DNA of 64,000 nt from Millionella massiliensis (GTDB lineage Bacteria > Bacteroidota > Bacteroidia > Bacteroidales > Rikenellaceae): positions 806,001-870,000 of the forward strand of contig NZ_FNWD01000002.1 in NCBI RefSeq assembly GCF_900104655.1, in the 5' to 3' direction. Both the position numbers and the translations under genes were made by a program. Of the stretch, positions 1 through 9,737 are shown piece by piece; the stretch's first letter is position 1, and every line of letters begins with the position of its first letter. The notes under the pieces were generated by a model. It did no database searches and had not been told where the DNA came from. It saw nothing but the letters and a program-made list of their open reading frames with translations.

Positions 1-1
1 C

Positions 2-490
2 GACAGTCTGGTATCCTACCGGGTCGAAACGCCTCGCAGGGAGAACCCTGCACTGGTAGCCATCGAACTGGAAAGCCCCTATCCCGGCGGCGCAGTCTTC
101 CCCTATCCGATCCGTCAACAATGCGGTCGCGGCAAGTTGGAGCCGGGCGACTGGAGCCGGCAGCCGGGGCTGAACTGCTACTCCGGCGGCATGTGGTACC
201 GCCAAGAGATCGACCTCGACGAGACGACCTGTCGGCAAGTCGTTGCACTTGATCTGGGCGAAGTGGTTTCGACCGCCGAAGTGTTTGTCAACGGTCAGTC
301 GGCAGGGCTGCGCATGGCCGCCCCGTGGAAGTTCGACCTCACCGGACTGCTGAAACCCGGCAAAAATCGACTGGAAATCCGGGTCTATAATACCGCAGCG
401 ACCCACTACATCTCCATACCGACCATGTATCGCGGCGACATCACTTCCGGTCTGTTGAAAACTCCCAGTTTACTTCTGCAAGAAGAGTAG
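2..490 (+). CDS. Glycoside hydrolase, family 2-like sugar-binding C-terminal end (partial)
   Basis: Only the last 162 codons lie in the window; the frame is open from base 2 to the TAG at 488-490. The piece reads as a jelly-roll carbohydrate-binding domain: GGMWYRQEIDL, then LDLGEVVSTAEVFVNGQ, a Pro-Trp-Lys-Phe-Asp-Leu strand and GKNRLEIRVYNT, ending in a MYRGDITSGLL tail. This arrangement is typical of the galactose-binding-like domain that closes many large Bacteroidota glycosidases (GH2-like or GH106-like). The catalytic domain is off the edge, so substrate and family cannot be settled. It probably works in the periplasm or on the outer membrane, by analogy with the family. No gene follows closely on this strand; the next is the suf operon with its own promoter. 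Confidence 0.7.
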   Translation, partial: DSLVSYRVETPRRENPALVAIELESPYPGGAVFPYPIRQQCGRGKLEPGDWSRQPGLNCYSGGMWYRQEIDLDETTCRQVVALDLGEVVSTAEVFVNGQSAGLRMAAPWKFDLTGLLKPGKNRLEIRVYNTAATHYISIPTMYRGDITSGLLKTPSLLLQEE

Positions 491-528
491 ACCGTTTAAA
501 CGCCAGCCGATCCGATCGGCCCGTTCGC

Positions 529-616
529 CATACTGCTGCCGGACGCTCCGGACCGCCTTGTCCCGTTTTCCGGGAGACCCGACTGCGGCCCGACCGAGAA
601 GTCCGACAGCAGTATG
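529..616 (+). terminator. Long-range stem-loop after the glycosidase
   Basis: CATACTGCTG at 529-538 pairs exactly with CAGCAGTATG at 607-616. After one C-A mismatch, CGGAC (540-544) pairs with GTCCG (601-605). The enclosed 56 bases contain a smaller TCCCG/CGGGA hairpin. CTTTTCTT follows on the + strand. It may end transcription of the upstream gene, or be a structured RNA piece. Confidence 0.35.
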
Positions 617-730
617 CTTTTCTTGCGGACATACCCCACACCGCCACCAATACCCCGCCGACCAGGTGTCCAAGGGAGCGCCACGCCGAAAAACTCCCGG
701 ACGACATGCAGAAAATTCAGCCGTTCTCCG

Positions 731-738
731 TACCTTTG
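731..738 (+). promoter_or_regulatory. suf operon promoter, -7 box
   Basis: TACCTTTG matches the Bacteroidota -7 consensus TAnnTTTG and sits 54 bases before the sufB start. No clear TTG is seen at the -33 spacing. Confidence 0.6.
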
Positions 739-792
739 TGAAATTTACAACCCCGGGATTCCGTTTATAGAAGGATACCGATACCACCGAAC

Positions 793-2238
793 ATGGAAGA
801 AAAAGAGATCATTGCCAACGCCGCCCAAGGCGACTACAAATACGGCTTCACCTCCGACATCGACACCGAGACCATCGGCAAAGGACTCAGCGAGGAGATC
901 ATCCGTAAAATCTCCGCCCTGAAAGGAGAGCCCGACTGGCTGCTCGAGTTCCGCCTCAAGGCCTACCGGAAATGGCAAACGATGACCATGCCCGACTGGG
1001 CCCATCTGGATATTCCGCCCATCGACTACCAGGACATCATCTACTACGCCGCCCCGCGCAAGGATAAAAAACTCAAAAGCAGCATGGACGAAGTCGACCC
1101 CGAGTTGCGAGCCACCTTCGAGAAGCTCGGCATTCCGCTCGACGAGCAGAAAGTACTCGCCGGAGTAGCCGTCGATGCCGTCATCGACTCCGTGTCCGTG
1201 AAGACCACCTTTCAAAGCACCCTCGCCGAGAAAGGAATCATCTTCTGCTCCTTTTCCGAGGCCGTGAAGAGCTATCCCGACCTGGTACGCAAATACATGG
1301 GCACCGTCGTTCCCTACACCGACAACTTCTTTGCAGCACTGAACTCCGCCGTCTTTTCCGACGGGTCGTTCTGCTATATTCCCAAAGGCGTTCGCTGTCC
1401 GATGGAGCTGTCGACCTACTTTCGGATCAACGCTGCCGGCACCGGACAGTTCGAACGGACCCTGATCGTCGCCGACGAAGGAGCCTACGTCAGCTACCTC
1501 GAAGGGTGTACGGCCCCCATCCGCGACGAGAACCAGCTCCATGCCGCCATCGTCGAGATCGTGGTCGAACGCGACGCCGAAGTGAAATACTCCACCGTCC
1601 AGAACTGGTACCCCGGCGACAAGGACGGCAAGGGAGGCGTCTTCAACTTCGTGACCAAACGCAGCATCTGCCGCGGCGATAACGCCAAGATCAGCTGGAC
1701 CCAGGTCGAAACCGGTTCGGCCATCACCTGGAAATACCCCTCCTGCATCCTGGCCGGCGACAACAGCGTCGGCGAGTTCTACTCCGTGGCCCTGACCGGC
1801 AACCGCCAGCAGGCCGACACCGGGACCAAGATGATCCACCTGGGGCGCAACAGCCGCAGCCGCATCGTCAGCAAAGGGATTTCCACCGGCTACTCGCAGA
1901 ACTCCTACCGCGGTCTGGTTCGCGTGGCCAAGAATGCCACCGGCTGCCGCAACTACTCGCAGTGCGACTCGCTGCTGATCGGCGACAAATGCGGCGCCCA
2001 CACCTTCCCGTACATCGAATGCGGCAACACGTCGAGCACCGTCGAACACGAAGCCACCACCTCGAAAATCAGCGAAGACCAGCTCTTCTACTGCAACCAG
2101 CGCGGCATTTCGACCGAAGAGGCCGTCGGGCTGATTGTCAACGGCTACGCCAAGGAGGTGCTGAACCAACTCCCCATGGAGTTCGCCGTCGAAGCCCAGA
2201 AACTCCTCTCGCTCTCGCTCGAAGGGAGCGTGGGATAG
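793..2238 (+). CDS. sufB: Fe-S cluster scaffold protein SufB
   Basis: SufB works with SufC and SufD in the cytosol as the SufBC2D scaffold on which iron-sulfur clusters are built before transfer to apoproteins. The 481-residue product has the usual family length and typical SufB blocks: [17 protein letters not shown] in the middle, then [20 protein letters not shown] and the C-terminal [21 protein letters not shown] beta-helix segment, with the conserved cysteines present. The ATG at 793 was chosen because it begins the conserved MEEKEII start and lies 54 bases from the promoter box. It is the first gene of sufB-C-D-S, a common order in Bacteroidota; no sufE or sufU lies in the window. Confidence 0.97.
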   Translation: MEEKEIIANAAQGDYKYGFTSDIDTETIGKGLSEEIIRKISALKGEPDWLLEFRLKAYRKWQTMTMPDWAHLDIPPIDYQDIIYYAAPRKDKKLKSSMDEVDPELRATFEKLGIPLDEQKVLAGVAVDAVIDSVSVKTTFQSTLAEKGIIFCSFSEAVKSYPDLVRKYMGTVVPYTDNFFAALNSAVFSDGSFCYIPKGVRCPMELSTYFRINAAGTGQFERTLIVADEGAYVSYLEGCTAPIRDENQLHAAIVEIVVERDAEVKYSTVQNWYPGDKDGKGGVFNFVTKRSICRGDNAKISWTQVETGSAITWKYPSCILAGDNSVGEFYSVALTGNRQQADTGTKMIHLGRNSRSRIVSKGISTGYSQNSYRGLVRVAKNATGCRNYSQCDSLLIGDKCGAHTFPYIECGNTSSTVEHEATTSKISEDQLFYCNQRGISTEEAVGLIVNGYAKEVLNQLPMEFAVEAQKLLSLSLEGSVG

Positions 2239-2307
2239 CCGCCGGGAACCCCGCGCACCACAGCCCCCTACCTGCTTAACCACCACAAACAGACACGACA
2301 GAACATT

Positions 2308-3087
2308 ATGAGCCAAAATATCATAGAGATCAAGAACCTGCGCGCCACCGTCGCCGAAGAAGGAAAAGAGATACTGAAAGGGATCAACCTGAGCGTCAAC
2401 GCCGGCGAAGTGCACGCCATCATGGGCCCCAACGGCTCCGGCAAATCGACCCTCGCCTCGGTGCTGGCCGGCAACGAACGCTTTGCCGTCACGGGCGGCG
2501 AAGTCACCTACCTCGGTCAGGACCTGCTGAAGATGAGCATCGAAGAGCGAGCCGCCCGCGGTCTGTTCCTCGGCTTCCAGTACCCGGTCGAAATTCCCGG
2601 CGTCTCGATGGCCAACTTCCTGCGCCTGGCCATGAACCAGCAGCGCGCCTTCCGCGGCGAAGAGCCCATCTCGTCCGGCGATTTTCTGCGTCTGATGCGT
2701 CAGAAAAGCGAGATCGTCGAACTCGGCGACCGGCTGATGAACCGCTCCGTGAACGAAGGCTTCTCGGGCGGCGAGAAGAAACGTAACGAGATCTTCCAGA
2801 TGGCCATGCTCGAACCCCGTCTGGCCGTGCTCGACGAAACCGACAGCGGCCTCGACATCGACGCCCTGCGCGTGGTGGCCACCGGTGTGGCCCGCCTCAA
2901 ACGCCCCGACAACGCCACTATCGTCATCACCCACTACCAGCGCCTGCTGGACTACATCGTCCCCGACGTGGTACACGTGCTCTACCACGGACGCATCATC
3001 TACTCCGCCGGCAAGGAGCTGGCCAAAGAACTCGAAGAACGCGGCTACGACTGGCTCATCCGCGAATACGGAAACAACGAGGAGTAA
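2308..3087 (+). CDS. sufC: Fe-S assembly ATPase SufC
   Basis: SufC is an ABC-type ATPase that drives conformational change in the SufBCD complex. The 259-residue protein shows Walker A GPNGSGKST (about residues 40-48), the signature FSGGEKKRNE (about 152-161) and Walker B LAVLDETDSGLD (about 172-183). There are no membrane segments, which fits the soluble, non-transporter branch of the ABC family. It begins 69 bases after sufB and ends 5 bases before sufD, so the genes are almost certainly co-transcribed. Confidence 0.97.
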   Translation: MSQNIIEIKNLRATVAEEGKEILKGINLSVNAGEVHAIMGPNGSGKSTLASVLAGNERFAVTGGEVTYLGQDLLKMSIEERAARGLFLGFQYPVEIPGVSMANFLRLAMNQQRAFRGEEPISSGDFLRLMRQKSEIVELGDRLMNRSVNEGFSGGEKKRNEIFQMAMLEPRLAVLDETDSGLDIDALRVVATGVARLKRPDNATIVITHYQRLLDYIVPDVVHVLYHGRIIYSAGKELAKELEERGYDWLIREYGNNEE

Positions 3088-3092
3088 GCGCC

Positions 3093-4208
3093 ATGGACAG
3101 AATACAGAAAGAACGCTACCGCTACACGCCGAAGAGCCGCCTCGACGCCCTTCTGGACAACGCCTCCTCCGTCCCCGGCACCACGGCACTGGCCGAGATC
3201 GACATCGAAGCCGACAACACCCTGTGCCACAAGAGCGCCGCAACGGCCGCCGACGCGACCGACCTGATCGCTCAGGCCGACGCGACCACCCACGCCGAGA
3301 TTCTCAGCGACCCGCTGGTGAGCGACAACCTCGCCGCCGGCGACCATCAGATACAGGGCGTCCAGATCGACATTCCCGACCGGTTCCAGACCGACGGCAT
3401 TCTCTACATTCACCTGCGGTATCCCGAAACCGGCACAGCCAGCATCAAATACCGCCAGCGCCACACCATCCGCGTGGGGCGCAACGCCAACGTTCGCGTA
3501 GCCATCTACCACCATCCCGCCGCACGGCCCGAACAGACAACCGTCAACGCACTGTTGCTGGTCGACACTGCCCCCGGTGCCCGGATCGAGATCGTCGAAG
3601 TGGCCGAGACCCGTGCCAACTACCTCAGCACGACACTCATCCGGCAGCGCCGCGACTCGTACGTCAAGTCGACCACCATCGACCTCGACAACACCCTGAT
3701 GCGTCGCAACCAGTTCATCTGCCTGGCCGAGGCCGGAGCCGAGTGTCAGCTCGAAGGGACCTACATCACCGACGGAGAACAGCACTGCGACAACTACATC
3801 CGGATGCACCACGCCGTGCCGAACTGTACCAGCAACCAACTCTTCAAAGGGGTTGCCGAAGATCGTTCGCACGCCGCCTTCACCGGTCATGTCTACGTAG
3901 CCCCCGGCGCGCAGCAGACCGTCGCCCTGCAGGAGAACCACAACATCGTCATGGGCGACGAAGCCCGGATTGACACCCGTCCGCAACTGGAGATCTACGC
4001 CGACGACGTGAAGTGTAACCACGGCGCCACCATCGGTCGTCTCGACCCCGAAGCCATCTACTACATGCGTCAGCGAGGCATCAGCCTCGACGCCGCCCAA
4101 CGGCTCCAGATCGAAGGTTTCATCGACGAAATCATCGACCACAGCCACATCGAAGAACTGAGCCACCTGCTCCACGAAAAAGTATCGAAACGGCTCCAGA
4201 CCCTCTGA
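3093..4208 (+). CDS. sufD: Fe-S assembly protein SufD
   Basis: SufD is the SufB paralogue that completes the SufBC2D scaffold and is linked to iron acquisition for cluster assembly. The 371-residue protein has a diverged N-terminal helical part and a C-terminal beta-helix with NCTSNQLFKGVAEDRSHAAF, CNHGATIGRLDPEAIYYMRQRG and the closing IEGFIDEIID helix, all typical of SufD. It starts 5 bases after the sufC stop and ends 14 bases before sufS. Confidence 0.95.
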   Translation: MDRIQKERYRYTPKSRLDALLDNASSVPGTTALAEIDIEADNTLCHKSAATAADATDLIAQADATTHAEILSDPLVSDNLAAGDHQIQGVQIDIPDRFQTDGILYIHLRYPETGTASIKYRQRHTIRVGRNANVRVAIYHHPAARPEQTTVNALLLVDTAPGARIEIVEVAETRANYLSTTLIRQRRDSYVKSTTIDLDNTLMRRNQFICLAEAGAECQLEGTYITDGEQHCDNYIRMHHAVPNCTSNQLFKGVAEDRSHAAFTGHVYVAPGAQQTVALQENHNIVMGDEARIDTRPQLEIYADDVKCNHGATIGRLDPEAIYYMRQRGISLDAAQRLQIEGFIDEIIDHSHIEELSHLLHEKVSKRLQTL

Positions 4209-4222
4209 TCCGCCCTCGTCCT

Positions 4223-5446
4223 ATGAAAACCCTCGCAGAGATACGCTCCGATTTTCCGATCCTCACGGCCACCGTCAACGGCAAGCCCCTGGTCTATCTG
4301 GATAACGCAGCCACGGCCCAGAAGCCCGAATGCGTGATCCGCACCGTCGATGAGCTCCACCGCACGCTGAATGCCAACATCCACCGCGGCATTCACTACA
4401 TGGCCGAAGAGACCACCACCCGATACGAACAGGCCCGTGAACGGGTACGGGCACTGTTGAACGCCGCCTCGACCCGCGAAATCGTCTTCACCAGCGGCGC
4501 CACACAGTCCATCAACCTGGTGGCCGCCACGTTCGGCGAAAAATACATCCACGCCGGTGACAACATCCTGCTCACCGAGCTGGAACACCACTCCAACATC
4601 GTGCCGTGGCAACTCGTCGCCCAGCGCAAAGGAGCCGAGATCCGCGTCCTGCCGTTCGACGACAACGGCGCTCTGCGGCTCGACCTGCTCCCCACGCTGA
4701 TCGACTCCCGCACCCGCATCGTCGCCGTCAGCCAGGCCTCGAACGTGCTCGGTACAGTACCCGACCTGCCCCGCATCATCGACGCCGCCCATGCCCACGA
4801 CATTCCGGTGTTGGTGGACGGCTGTCAGGGCATCGTCCACCAACAGACCGACGTGCAGGCACTGGATTGCGACTTTTACGCCTTCTCCGGGCATAAGATC
4901 TACGGTCCCACCGGCATCGGCGTACTCTACGGCAAAGAGCGGTGGTTCGAAGCGCTCCCCCCCTACATGGGCGGCGGCGACATGGTCGGCACCGTCACCC
5001 TGCCCCAGGGTACCACCTACGCCGAGCTTCCGCTGAAGTTCGAAGCCGGCACCTCGAACTACATCGGCGCCATCGGACTCGGCACCGCCATCGACTACTA
5101 CAACAGCATCGGCCAGCAGTGGATCCACGACCACGAAACCGCTCTGCTGCAACAGGCTACCGCCCGGCTGAGCGAAGCCGTCGACGGCATCCGCATCTAT
5201 GGCGAGACGCCCGGCAAGAGCCCCATCGTATCGTTCACGGTCGACGGCACCCACCCGGCCGACATCGGTATGATTGTCGACAAGCTCGGCGTGGCCGTCC
5301 GCACCGGCACCCACTGCGCCGAACCGGTCATGACCCACTACGGGCTGACCGCCATGTGCCGCCTCTCGATCGGCCTCTACAACACCGAAGAGGAGATCGA
5401 GACCGCCGTAGCCGCCATCCGGCGTGCCGCCGACATGCTCCGATAG
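4223..5446 (+). CDS. sufS: Cysteine desulfurase SufS
   Basis: A PLP enzyme that removes sulfur from L-cysteine as a persulfide and passes it to the SufBCD scaffold, leaving alanine. The 407-residue length fits the type II (SufS/CsdA) group. The PLP lysine lies in FSGHKIYGPTG (about Lys225) and the persulfide-forming cysteine in RTGTHCAEP (about Cys365). The short loop around that cysteine also marks type II enzymes, which normally need SufE or SufU; neither is in the window. Last gene of the suf set; the next gene starts 226 bases later. Confidence 0.97.
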   Translation: MKTLAEIRSDFPILTATVNGKPLVYLDNAATAQKPECVIRTVDELHRTLNANIHRGIHYMAEETTTRYEQARERVRALLNAASTREIVFTSGATQSINLVAATFGEKYIHAGDNILLTELEHHSNIVPWQLVAQRKGAEIRVLPFDDNGALRLDLLPTLIDSRTRIVAVSQASNVLGTVPDLPRIIDAAHAHDIPVLVDGCQGIVHQQTDVQALDCDFYAFSGHKIYGPTGIGVLYGKERWFEALPPYMGGGDMVGTVTLPQGTTYAELPLKFEAGTSNYIGAIGLGTAIDYYNSIGQQWIHDHETALLQQATARLSEAVDGIRIYGETPGKSPIVSFTVDGTHPADIGMIVDKLGVAVRTGTHCAEPVMTHYGLTAMCRLSIGLYNTEEEIETAVAAIRRAADMLR

Positions 5447-5672
5447 CCCCCTGCCCGCCGCATTTGCCAAGGCGTACTGAACCATGCACACAGCGGCAGG
5501 AACGGCATCCTGCGACATCTCCCGCACAGTAACCGCCCCGGTCCTTCGGCGAGCAACACTTCGGGAGGAGCCGCGCCCGCCGCACGTTACGCCCCCCCTC
5601 CCGGTCGGACAGCAATCCGCACAAACGGACCTCCGCACCGGCCAAACCGTACCACCAAACCACGAAAAAGCC

Positions 5673-6359
5673 ATGTTTATCGTCATCGAAGGGCTCGACG
5701 GAGCCGGCAAATCCACCCAGGTAGCACGCATGCGCCAACTGTTCGAAGAGCGCTACGGAAAACAGGTCGAATACCTCCACTTTCCGCGTTTCGACGCCCC
5801 GGTCTACGGCGATCTGGTCGCCCGATTCCTGCGCGGCGAGCTCGGTGCACTGGATCAGGTGAACCCTTATCTGGTGGCTCTGATCTACGCCGGCGACCGG
5901 CAGCAAGCCGCCCCGATGATCCGCAACTGGCTGGCCGACGGGAAGGTCGTCATCGTGGACCGGTACGTCTACTCCAACATCGCCTACCAGTGTGCGAAGT
6001 TCTCCCCCGACTCCGGCGAACGCGCCGCCCTGCGTCAGTGGATCCTCGATCTCGAATACCGCCACAACGACATCCCGCGGCCCGATCTGTCGCTCTTTCT
6101 CGACGTACCCTTCGACTTCACCCGGAGGAAACTCACCGAGCAACGCGAAGGCGACGACCGCAGCTACCTTCAGGGCAAGACCGACATCCACGAAGCCTCT
6201 CTCACCCTGCAACAGAACGTACGCGAAGTCTACCTCTCGTGTGCGCAGGACGATCCCGACTTCCACGTCATCGACTGCGGCGACCCCGAAACCGGCGCCA
6301 TGCTCAGCCCCGACACGATATTCAACAAGATAGCCGATGAAATCAATCGATACCTTTAA
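5673..6359 (+). CDS. tmk: Thymidylate kinase
   Basis: Phosphorylates dTMP to dTDP with ATP, an essential step in dTTP synthesis in the cytosol. The 228-residue product begins MFIVIEGLDGAGKSTQ with the P-loop at about residues 7-15, followed by the VDRYVYSN motif (DRY-type base-binding segment) and a LID region with RSYLQGKTDIHE. The frame is open 189 bases further upstream, but that extension is low-complexity, Pro/Thr/Arg-rich and unlike any Tmk, so the ATG at 5673 was chosen. Its end overlaps the next gene by 23 bases, which suggests coupled translation. Confidence 0.94.
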   Translation: MFIVIEGLDGAGKSTQVARMRQLFEERYGKQVEYLHFPRFDAPVYGDLVARFLRGELGALDQVNPYLVALIYAGDRQQAAPMIRNWLADGKVVIVDRYVYSNIAYQCAKFSPDSGERAALRQWILDLEYRHNDIPRPDLSLFLDVPFDFTRRKLTEQREGDDRSYLQGKTDIHEASLTLQQNVREVYLSCAQDDPDFHVIDCGDPETGAMLSPDTIFNKIADEINRYL

Positions 6360-7587
6360 AGAACACCACCCGCACGCTGCACGCCTGCTCGGCGGCCCGG
6401 CCGTCGCCGTCTCGCGCTACCTGTTGGCGGCGCTGTTCATCTTCTCCGGCGCATCGAAAGCCATCGACCCCTTCGGACTCTCTGTCAAACTGGGCGAATA
6501 CCTCTCCGCCTTCGGTCTCGACGCCCTCCAGGTGCTGGCAGGCGTGGGCTCCATCCTGCTGCCCACGTTCGAGATGATGGTCGGTCTGATGCTGCTCGGC
6601 GGTCTTTCGCGACGCGTCACCTCGTGGCTCACGTTCCTCAGCATGAGCTTTTTCACGCTGCTGACCCTTTGGCTGGCCATCTCCAACCCCGTCAGCGACT
6701 GCGGCTGCTTCGGAGACCTGATCCACCTGACCAATTGGGAAACCTTCTTTAAAAACCTGATTTTCTGGCCCCTGTCGGCACTGCTGTTCGTGACGCGCAA
6801 CAGCCAGCGCCAGTTCAACCCCTCGCCGCTGCGCAGCATCGTCACGTACGCCGTACTGCTCGCCGCCAGCCTCGGCCTGACCCTATACTGCAACAGCACG
6901 CTGCCGCCCATCGACCCGACTCCGTTCCGGGTGGGCGTCAACATTCCGCACGCCATGACCGTGCACGAAAACGAAGCCCAAACCATCCTGGTCTACCGCG
7001 ACAAGCAGGACGGCAGCCTCCACGACTTCAGCATCGAAGACACCACGTGGTACGACTCCTCGCGCTGGGAGTATGTCGATACGCGCACCGTCGGCCAAAG
7101 CACCGTGCCGGAGATCAAGGCCGTACCGATGTTCGACGGCAACATCGAACGGTCGGCCGAGATCCTGCAACGCAAAGGCTACACGCTGATCTTCGTGATC
7201 AACGACTACGACCCGACCTACGAGCCGCAGATGTTCGCCCTCTCGGCCTATATCCACGCATACAGCGGTCGTGCCGTTGCCCTGAGTGCCAACGACCTGC
7301 CCGCCTCGCTGGCCGAGAACGGTATCGAACCGATGGGCAGCGACTACACCATCCTGCACACCATGATCCAACACCGAAAGGGGGGTGCCCTGCTGCTCCA
7401 CGATGGAACCATCCTGGGCAAATGGTCCATGAACCGTCTTCCCCGCTGGCAGGAGGACGACCACGACCCGCTGAACCACGTTCTGACCGCCGCGGGGGCG
7501 GCACACGAACAACTGCTGATCGCCCTGTTCCTGCTGGCCGTAGGAGTAATTGCCGTCTGCATCGTGCGTACTCCGGAGTGGCGTTAA
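6337..7587 (+). CDS. DoxX-like membrane protein, resembling the BT_3928 family
   Basis: A 416-residue integral membrane protein. The N-terminal 190 residues form a DoxX/MauE-like bundle of about five helices (for example SRYLLAALFIFSGASKAI), with the motif SDCGCFGDLIHLTNWETFFK between helices. A soluble domain of about 190 residues follows, then a final helix near the C-terminus (LLIALFLLAVGVIAVCIV). The layout matches a Bacteroidota family known after BT_3928; its function is not established. DoxX relatives are often tied to quinone or thiol redox chemistry, and the Cys-Gly-Cys pair would fit, but that is inference. It overlaps tmk by 23 bases and ends its operon; a strong hairpin follows at 7799-7826. 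Confidence 0.8.
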   Translation: MKSIDTFKEHHPHAARLLGGPAVAVSRYLLAALFIFSGASKAIDPFGLSVKLGEYLSAFGLDALQVLAGVGSILLPTFEMMVGLMLLGGLSRRVTSWLTFLSMSFFTLLTLWLAISNPVSDCGCFGDLIHLTNWETFFKNLIFWPLSALLFVTRNSQRQFNPSPLRSIVTYAVLLAASLGLTLYCNSTLPPIDPTPFRVGVNIPHAMTVHENEAQTILVYRDKQDGSLHDFSIEDTTWYDSSRWEYVDTRTVGQSTVPEIKAVPMFDGNIERSAEILQRKGYTLIFVINDYDPTYEPQMFALSAYIHAYSGRAVALSANDLPASLAENGIEPMGSDYTILHTMIQHRKGGALLLHDGTILGKWSMNRLPRWQEDDHDPLNHVLTAAGAAHEQLLIALFLLAVGVIAVCIVRTPEWR

Positions 7588-7798
7588 TTCAACCCCGACA
7601 AGCATAAGGAAAAAGAGAGACAAGACGGGCGCAGGAATATTGGGAAGTGTAAAAACTGAAAAAAGAATAACGGACAGCCTCGACAGATCCTTTTTCGGCG
7701 ACCAGGATTCCATTCTGGTATTCATTTTCCTCAAAGAGTCAATACTTTTCGTCCCGTCCTTCCCTGCGAAGGTCGCGTCTTTCCGATCCGCCACACAC

Positions 7799-7834
7799 CA
7801 TCGGGATGGTCTCCGCCATCCCGATGTTTCATTT
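7799..7834 (+). terminator. Intrinsic terminator
   Basis: A perfect 11-bp stem, CATCGGGATGG (7799-7809) with CCATCCCGATG (7816-7826), loop TCTCCG, then TTTCATTTT. It probably ends the suf/tmk/DoxX-like transcription unit. Confidence 0.75.
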
Positions 7835-8172
7835 TGAGCGTTCAGACTACCGGTTTTCACTCCCTTATACATTCATAAGTTCCTCACGAAACCCGCAACC
7901 ATCCCCCTCGCAGAATCGTCCCTCTCATCCATACGCAATTCACTCGCTACCCGCTTCACGGAAGCATAACCACACCTCCTCTCCGGAAACTTCGCAGGGG
8001 CATAAGATCGCATCAACGCCCCTGCCGCCATCAGCAAAGTCGACTTCCTTCTGCCACTCCCATTATCGATTCGAACACACAATTTTCCGCCTCCGGATAC
8101 GTTCTCTCATACATCAACTCAGCAGTCCCCACAAGCTGAATCACCCCGGACTTACATTCGCATAAATTTTGC

Positions 8173-8180
8173 TAAATTTG
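8173..8180 (+). promoter_or_regulatory. Antiporter promoter, -7 box
   Basis: TAAATTTG fits TAnnTTTG and lies 34 bases before the ATG at 8215. A TTA sits 18 bases upstream of the box, a weak match to the -33 TTG. Confidence 0.6.
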
Positions 8181-8214
8181 TCCGTATTCACACATTTTCA
8201 AGAACCTACACCAA

Positions 8215-9690
8215 ATGAATATCACCCCCGGCAACGTTATTCTGATTGGCTCCATATTACTATTTATCAGCATCTTAGTCGGCCAGCGGGCCTATAAGTT
8301 CGGCATTCCGGCCCTGGTCCTGTTTTTGGGCGTCGGGATGCTCGCCGGGACAGACGGAATCGGCGGCATCAACTTCAACAGCCCCAGCATCGCTCAATTC
8401 ATTGGCGTAATCGCCCTGAACTTTATCCTCTTTTCCGGGGGTCTCGATACGGAATGGAAATCGGTCAAACCGGTCATGTGGCCCGGGGTAACACTCTCCA
8501 CCCTCGGAGTGCTGCTGACGGCCATTGCCACCGGCCTCTTCGTACACTGGGTTGTTCCGGGATTCTCGCTCTTCGAAGGGTTGCTGTTGGGCTCGATCGT
8601 CTCCTCGACCGACGCCGCCGCCGTCTTCTCCATCCTACGTTCCAAGAGTCTGCGTCTGAAACATAACTTAAGGCCGATCCTCGAATTCGAAAGCGGTAGT
8701 AACGACCCGATGGCCTACCTGCTGACCATCACCTGTCTGAGCCTGGTGATCGACCCCACCACGTCGGTCCCCGAAGCCATCGTCAACTTCGTCACCCAAA
8801 TCCTCGTCGGAGGCGCGGCCGGGATCCTGTTCGGCATCTCCATGGTGTGGATCGCCCGCCACGTCAAACTGGGCTACACCGGACTCTACTCCGTGATGAT
8901 CATCGCCCTGATGTACTTCACCTATGCCGCCACCGACAAAATCGGAGGCAACGGTTTCCTGGCCGTCTATCTGGCTGCTCTGTGGTTCGGTAACCACAAG
9001 ATTCCGCATCGCGCGTCGATTCTCAACTTCTTCGACGGTTTCGCTTGGCTCATGCAGATCATCCTCTTCCTCACGCTCGGCCTGCTGGTCTTCCCCAGTC
9101 AGATCGTACCCGTTATCGGCATCGGGATGCTCGTCTCGGCCTTTATGATTCTGGTGGCCCGACCACTCAGCGTCTTCCTCTCGCTGAGCCCGTTCAAGAT
9201 GCCCATCCGCAGCAAACTCTTCGTCTCGTGGGTCGGCCTCCGCGGCGCCGTGCCGATCGTATTCGCCACCTACCCCCTGATTGCCGGGATCGACAAAGCC
9301 GGCATGATCTTTAACATCGTATTTTTCATCTCGCTGACCTCCATTCTGGTACAAGGGACCACCCTTCCTCTCTTCGCCAAATGGTTCCGCGTATCGGCCC
9401 CCGAAGAAAAGATGATCGGCCAAAAGCCCGAACTGGATCCCTCGGAAGTATCGAATCTGATCGAGATCGAAATCGCCGAAGGCAACGAGCATATCGGCCA
9501 GAGCGTCTCCGAGACCCGTTTCCCGGACGGCGCCCGCATCACGCTTCTGCTTCGCGGCGGCACCAACGTAGTGGTCACCGGCTCGACCCGTCTGGAGGCC
9601 GGCGACCGGCTGATTGTGGCCAGTCAGAACCGCTCAGACGCAGAACAGGTCTACGAAATGTTCACCTCCGGCAGCGGGGAGAAAAATTAA
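8215..9690 (+). CDS. K+/H+ antiporter, NhaP2/CvrA type
   Basis: A 491-residue CPA1-family cation/proton antiporter of the inner membrane. About 12-13 hydrophobic segments fill residues 1-390, including the SSTDAAAVFSILR stretch with the conserved paired acidic site and the EFESGSNDPMAYLL motif carrying the Asn-Asp pair of the ion site. Residues about 405-485 form a TrkA-C (RCK_C) regulatory domain (GNEHIGQSVSETRFPDGARI and so on). The TrkA-C tail and length match the NhaP2/CvrA group, which exports K+ in exchange for protons. Monocistronic, with its own promoter. Confidence 0.9.
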   Translation: MNITPGNVILIGSILLFISILVGQRAYKFGIPALVLFLGVGMLAGTDGIGGINFNSPSIAQFIGVIALNFILFSGGLDTEWKSVKPVMWPGVTLSTLGVLLTAIATGLFVHWVVPGFSLFEGLLLGSIVSSTDAAAVFSILRSKSLRLKHNLRPILEFESGSNDPMAYLLTITCLSLVIDPTTSVPEAIVNFVTQILVGGAAGILFGISMVWIARHVKLGYTGLYSVMIIALMYFTYAATDKIGGNGFLAVYLAALWFGNHKIPHRASILNFFDGFAWLMQIILFLTLGLLVFPSQIVPVIGIGMLVSAFMILVARPLSVFLSLSPFKMPIRSKLFVSWVGLRGAVPIVFATYPLIAGIDKAGMIFNIVFFISLTSILVQGTTLPLFAKWFRVSAPEEKMIGQKPELDPSEVSNLIEIEIAEGNEHIGQSVSETRFPDGARITLLLRGGTNVVVTGSTRLEAGDRLIVASQNRSDAEQVYEMFTSGSGEKN

Positions 9691-9719
9691 CCCGATCAAT
9701 ATTCTCGGAATAGATTGGG
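9691..9719 (+). terminator. Possible weak hairpin after the antiporter
   Basis: CCCGATC (9691-9697) pairs with GATTGGG (9713-9719, one G-T), and TATTC with GAATA after a two-base bulge, loop TCG. There is no U-run and it overlaps the next promoter region, so it may not terminate. Confidence 0.25.
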
Positions 9720-9737
9720 TTCGTTCAAAAAAATGTT

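Larger units (their letters stand above)
491..792 (+). other. Intergenic stretch between glycosidase and suf operon
   Basis: No credible gene. It holds a long-range stem-loop at 529-616 and the suf promoter box at 731-738. Several small overlapping open frames on both strands have no recognisable content. Confidence 0.6.
7588..8214 (+). other. Intergenic stretch before the antiporter
   Basis: No gene recognised. It holds a terminator hairpin (7799-7826) and the antiporter promoter box (8173-8180). The rest is C- and A-rich on the + strand; the small open frames there are low-complexity and lack a plausible start context. Confidence 0.6.

Noticed and set aside
745-3243. 832-residue open frame on the - strand across sufB and sufC
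   Set aside because: It is a GC-driven shadow of two certain genes, with Val/Asp/Gly/Phe-rich content and no domain.
5484-5672. 63-residue N-terminal extension of tmk
   Set aside because: Low-complexity and unlike thymidylate kinases; the P-loop protein starts at 5673.
7806-8165. 119-residue + strand open frame before the antiporter
   Set aside because: Ser/Pro/His-rich, begins inside a terminator hairpin and ends in the next promoter region.
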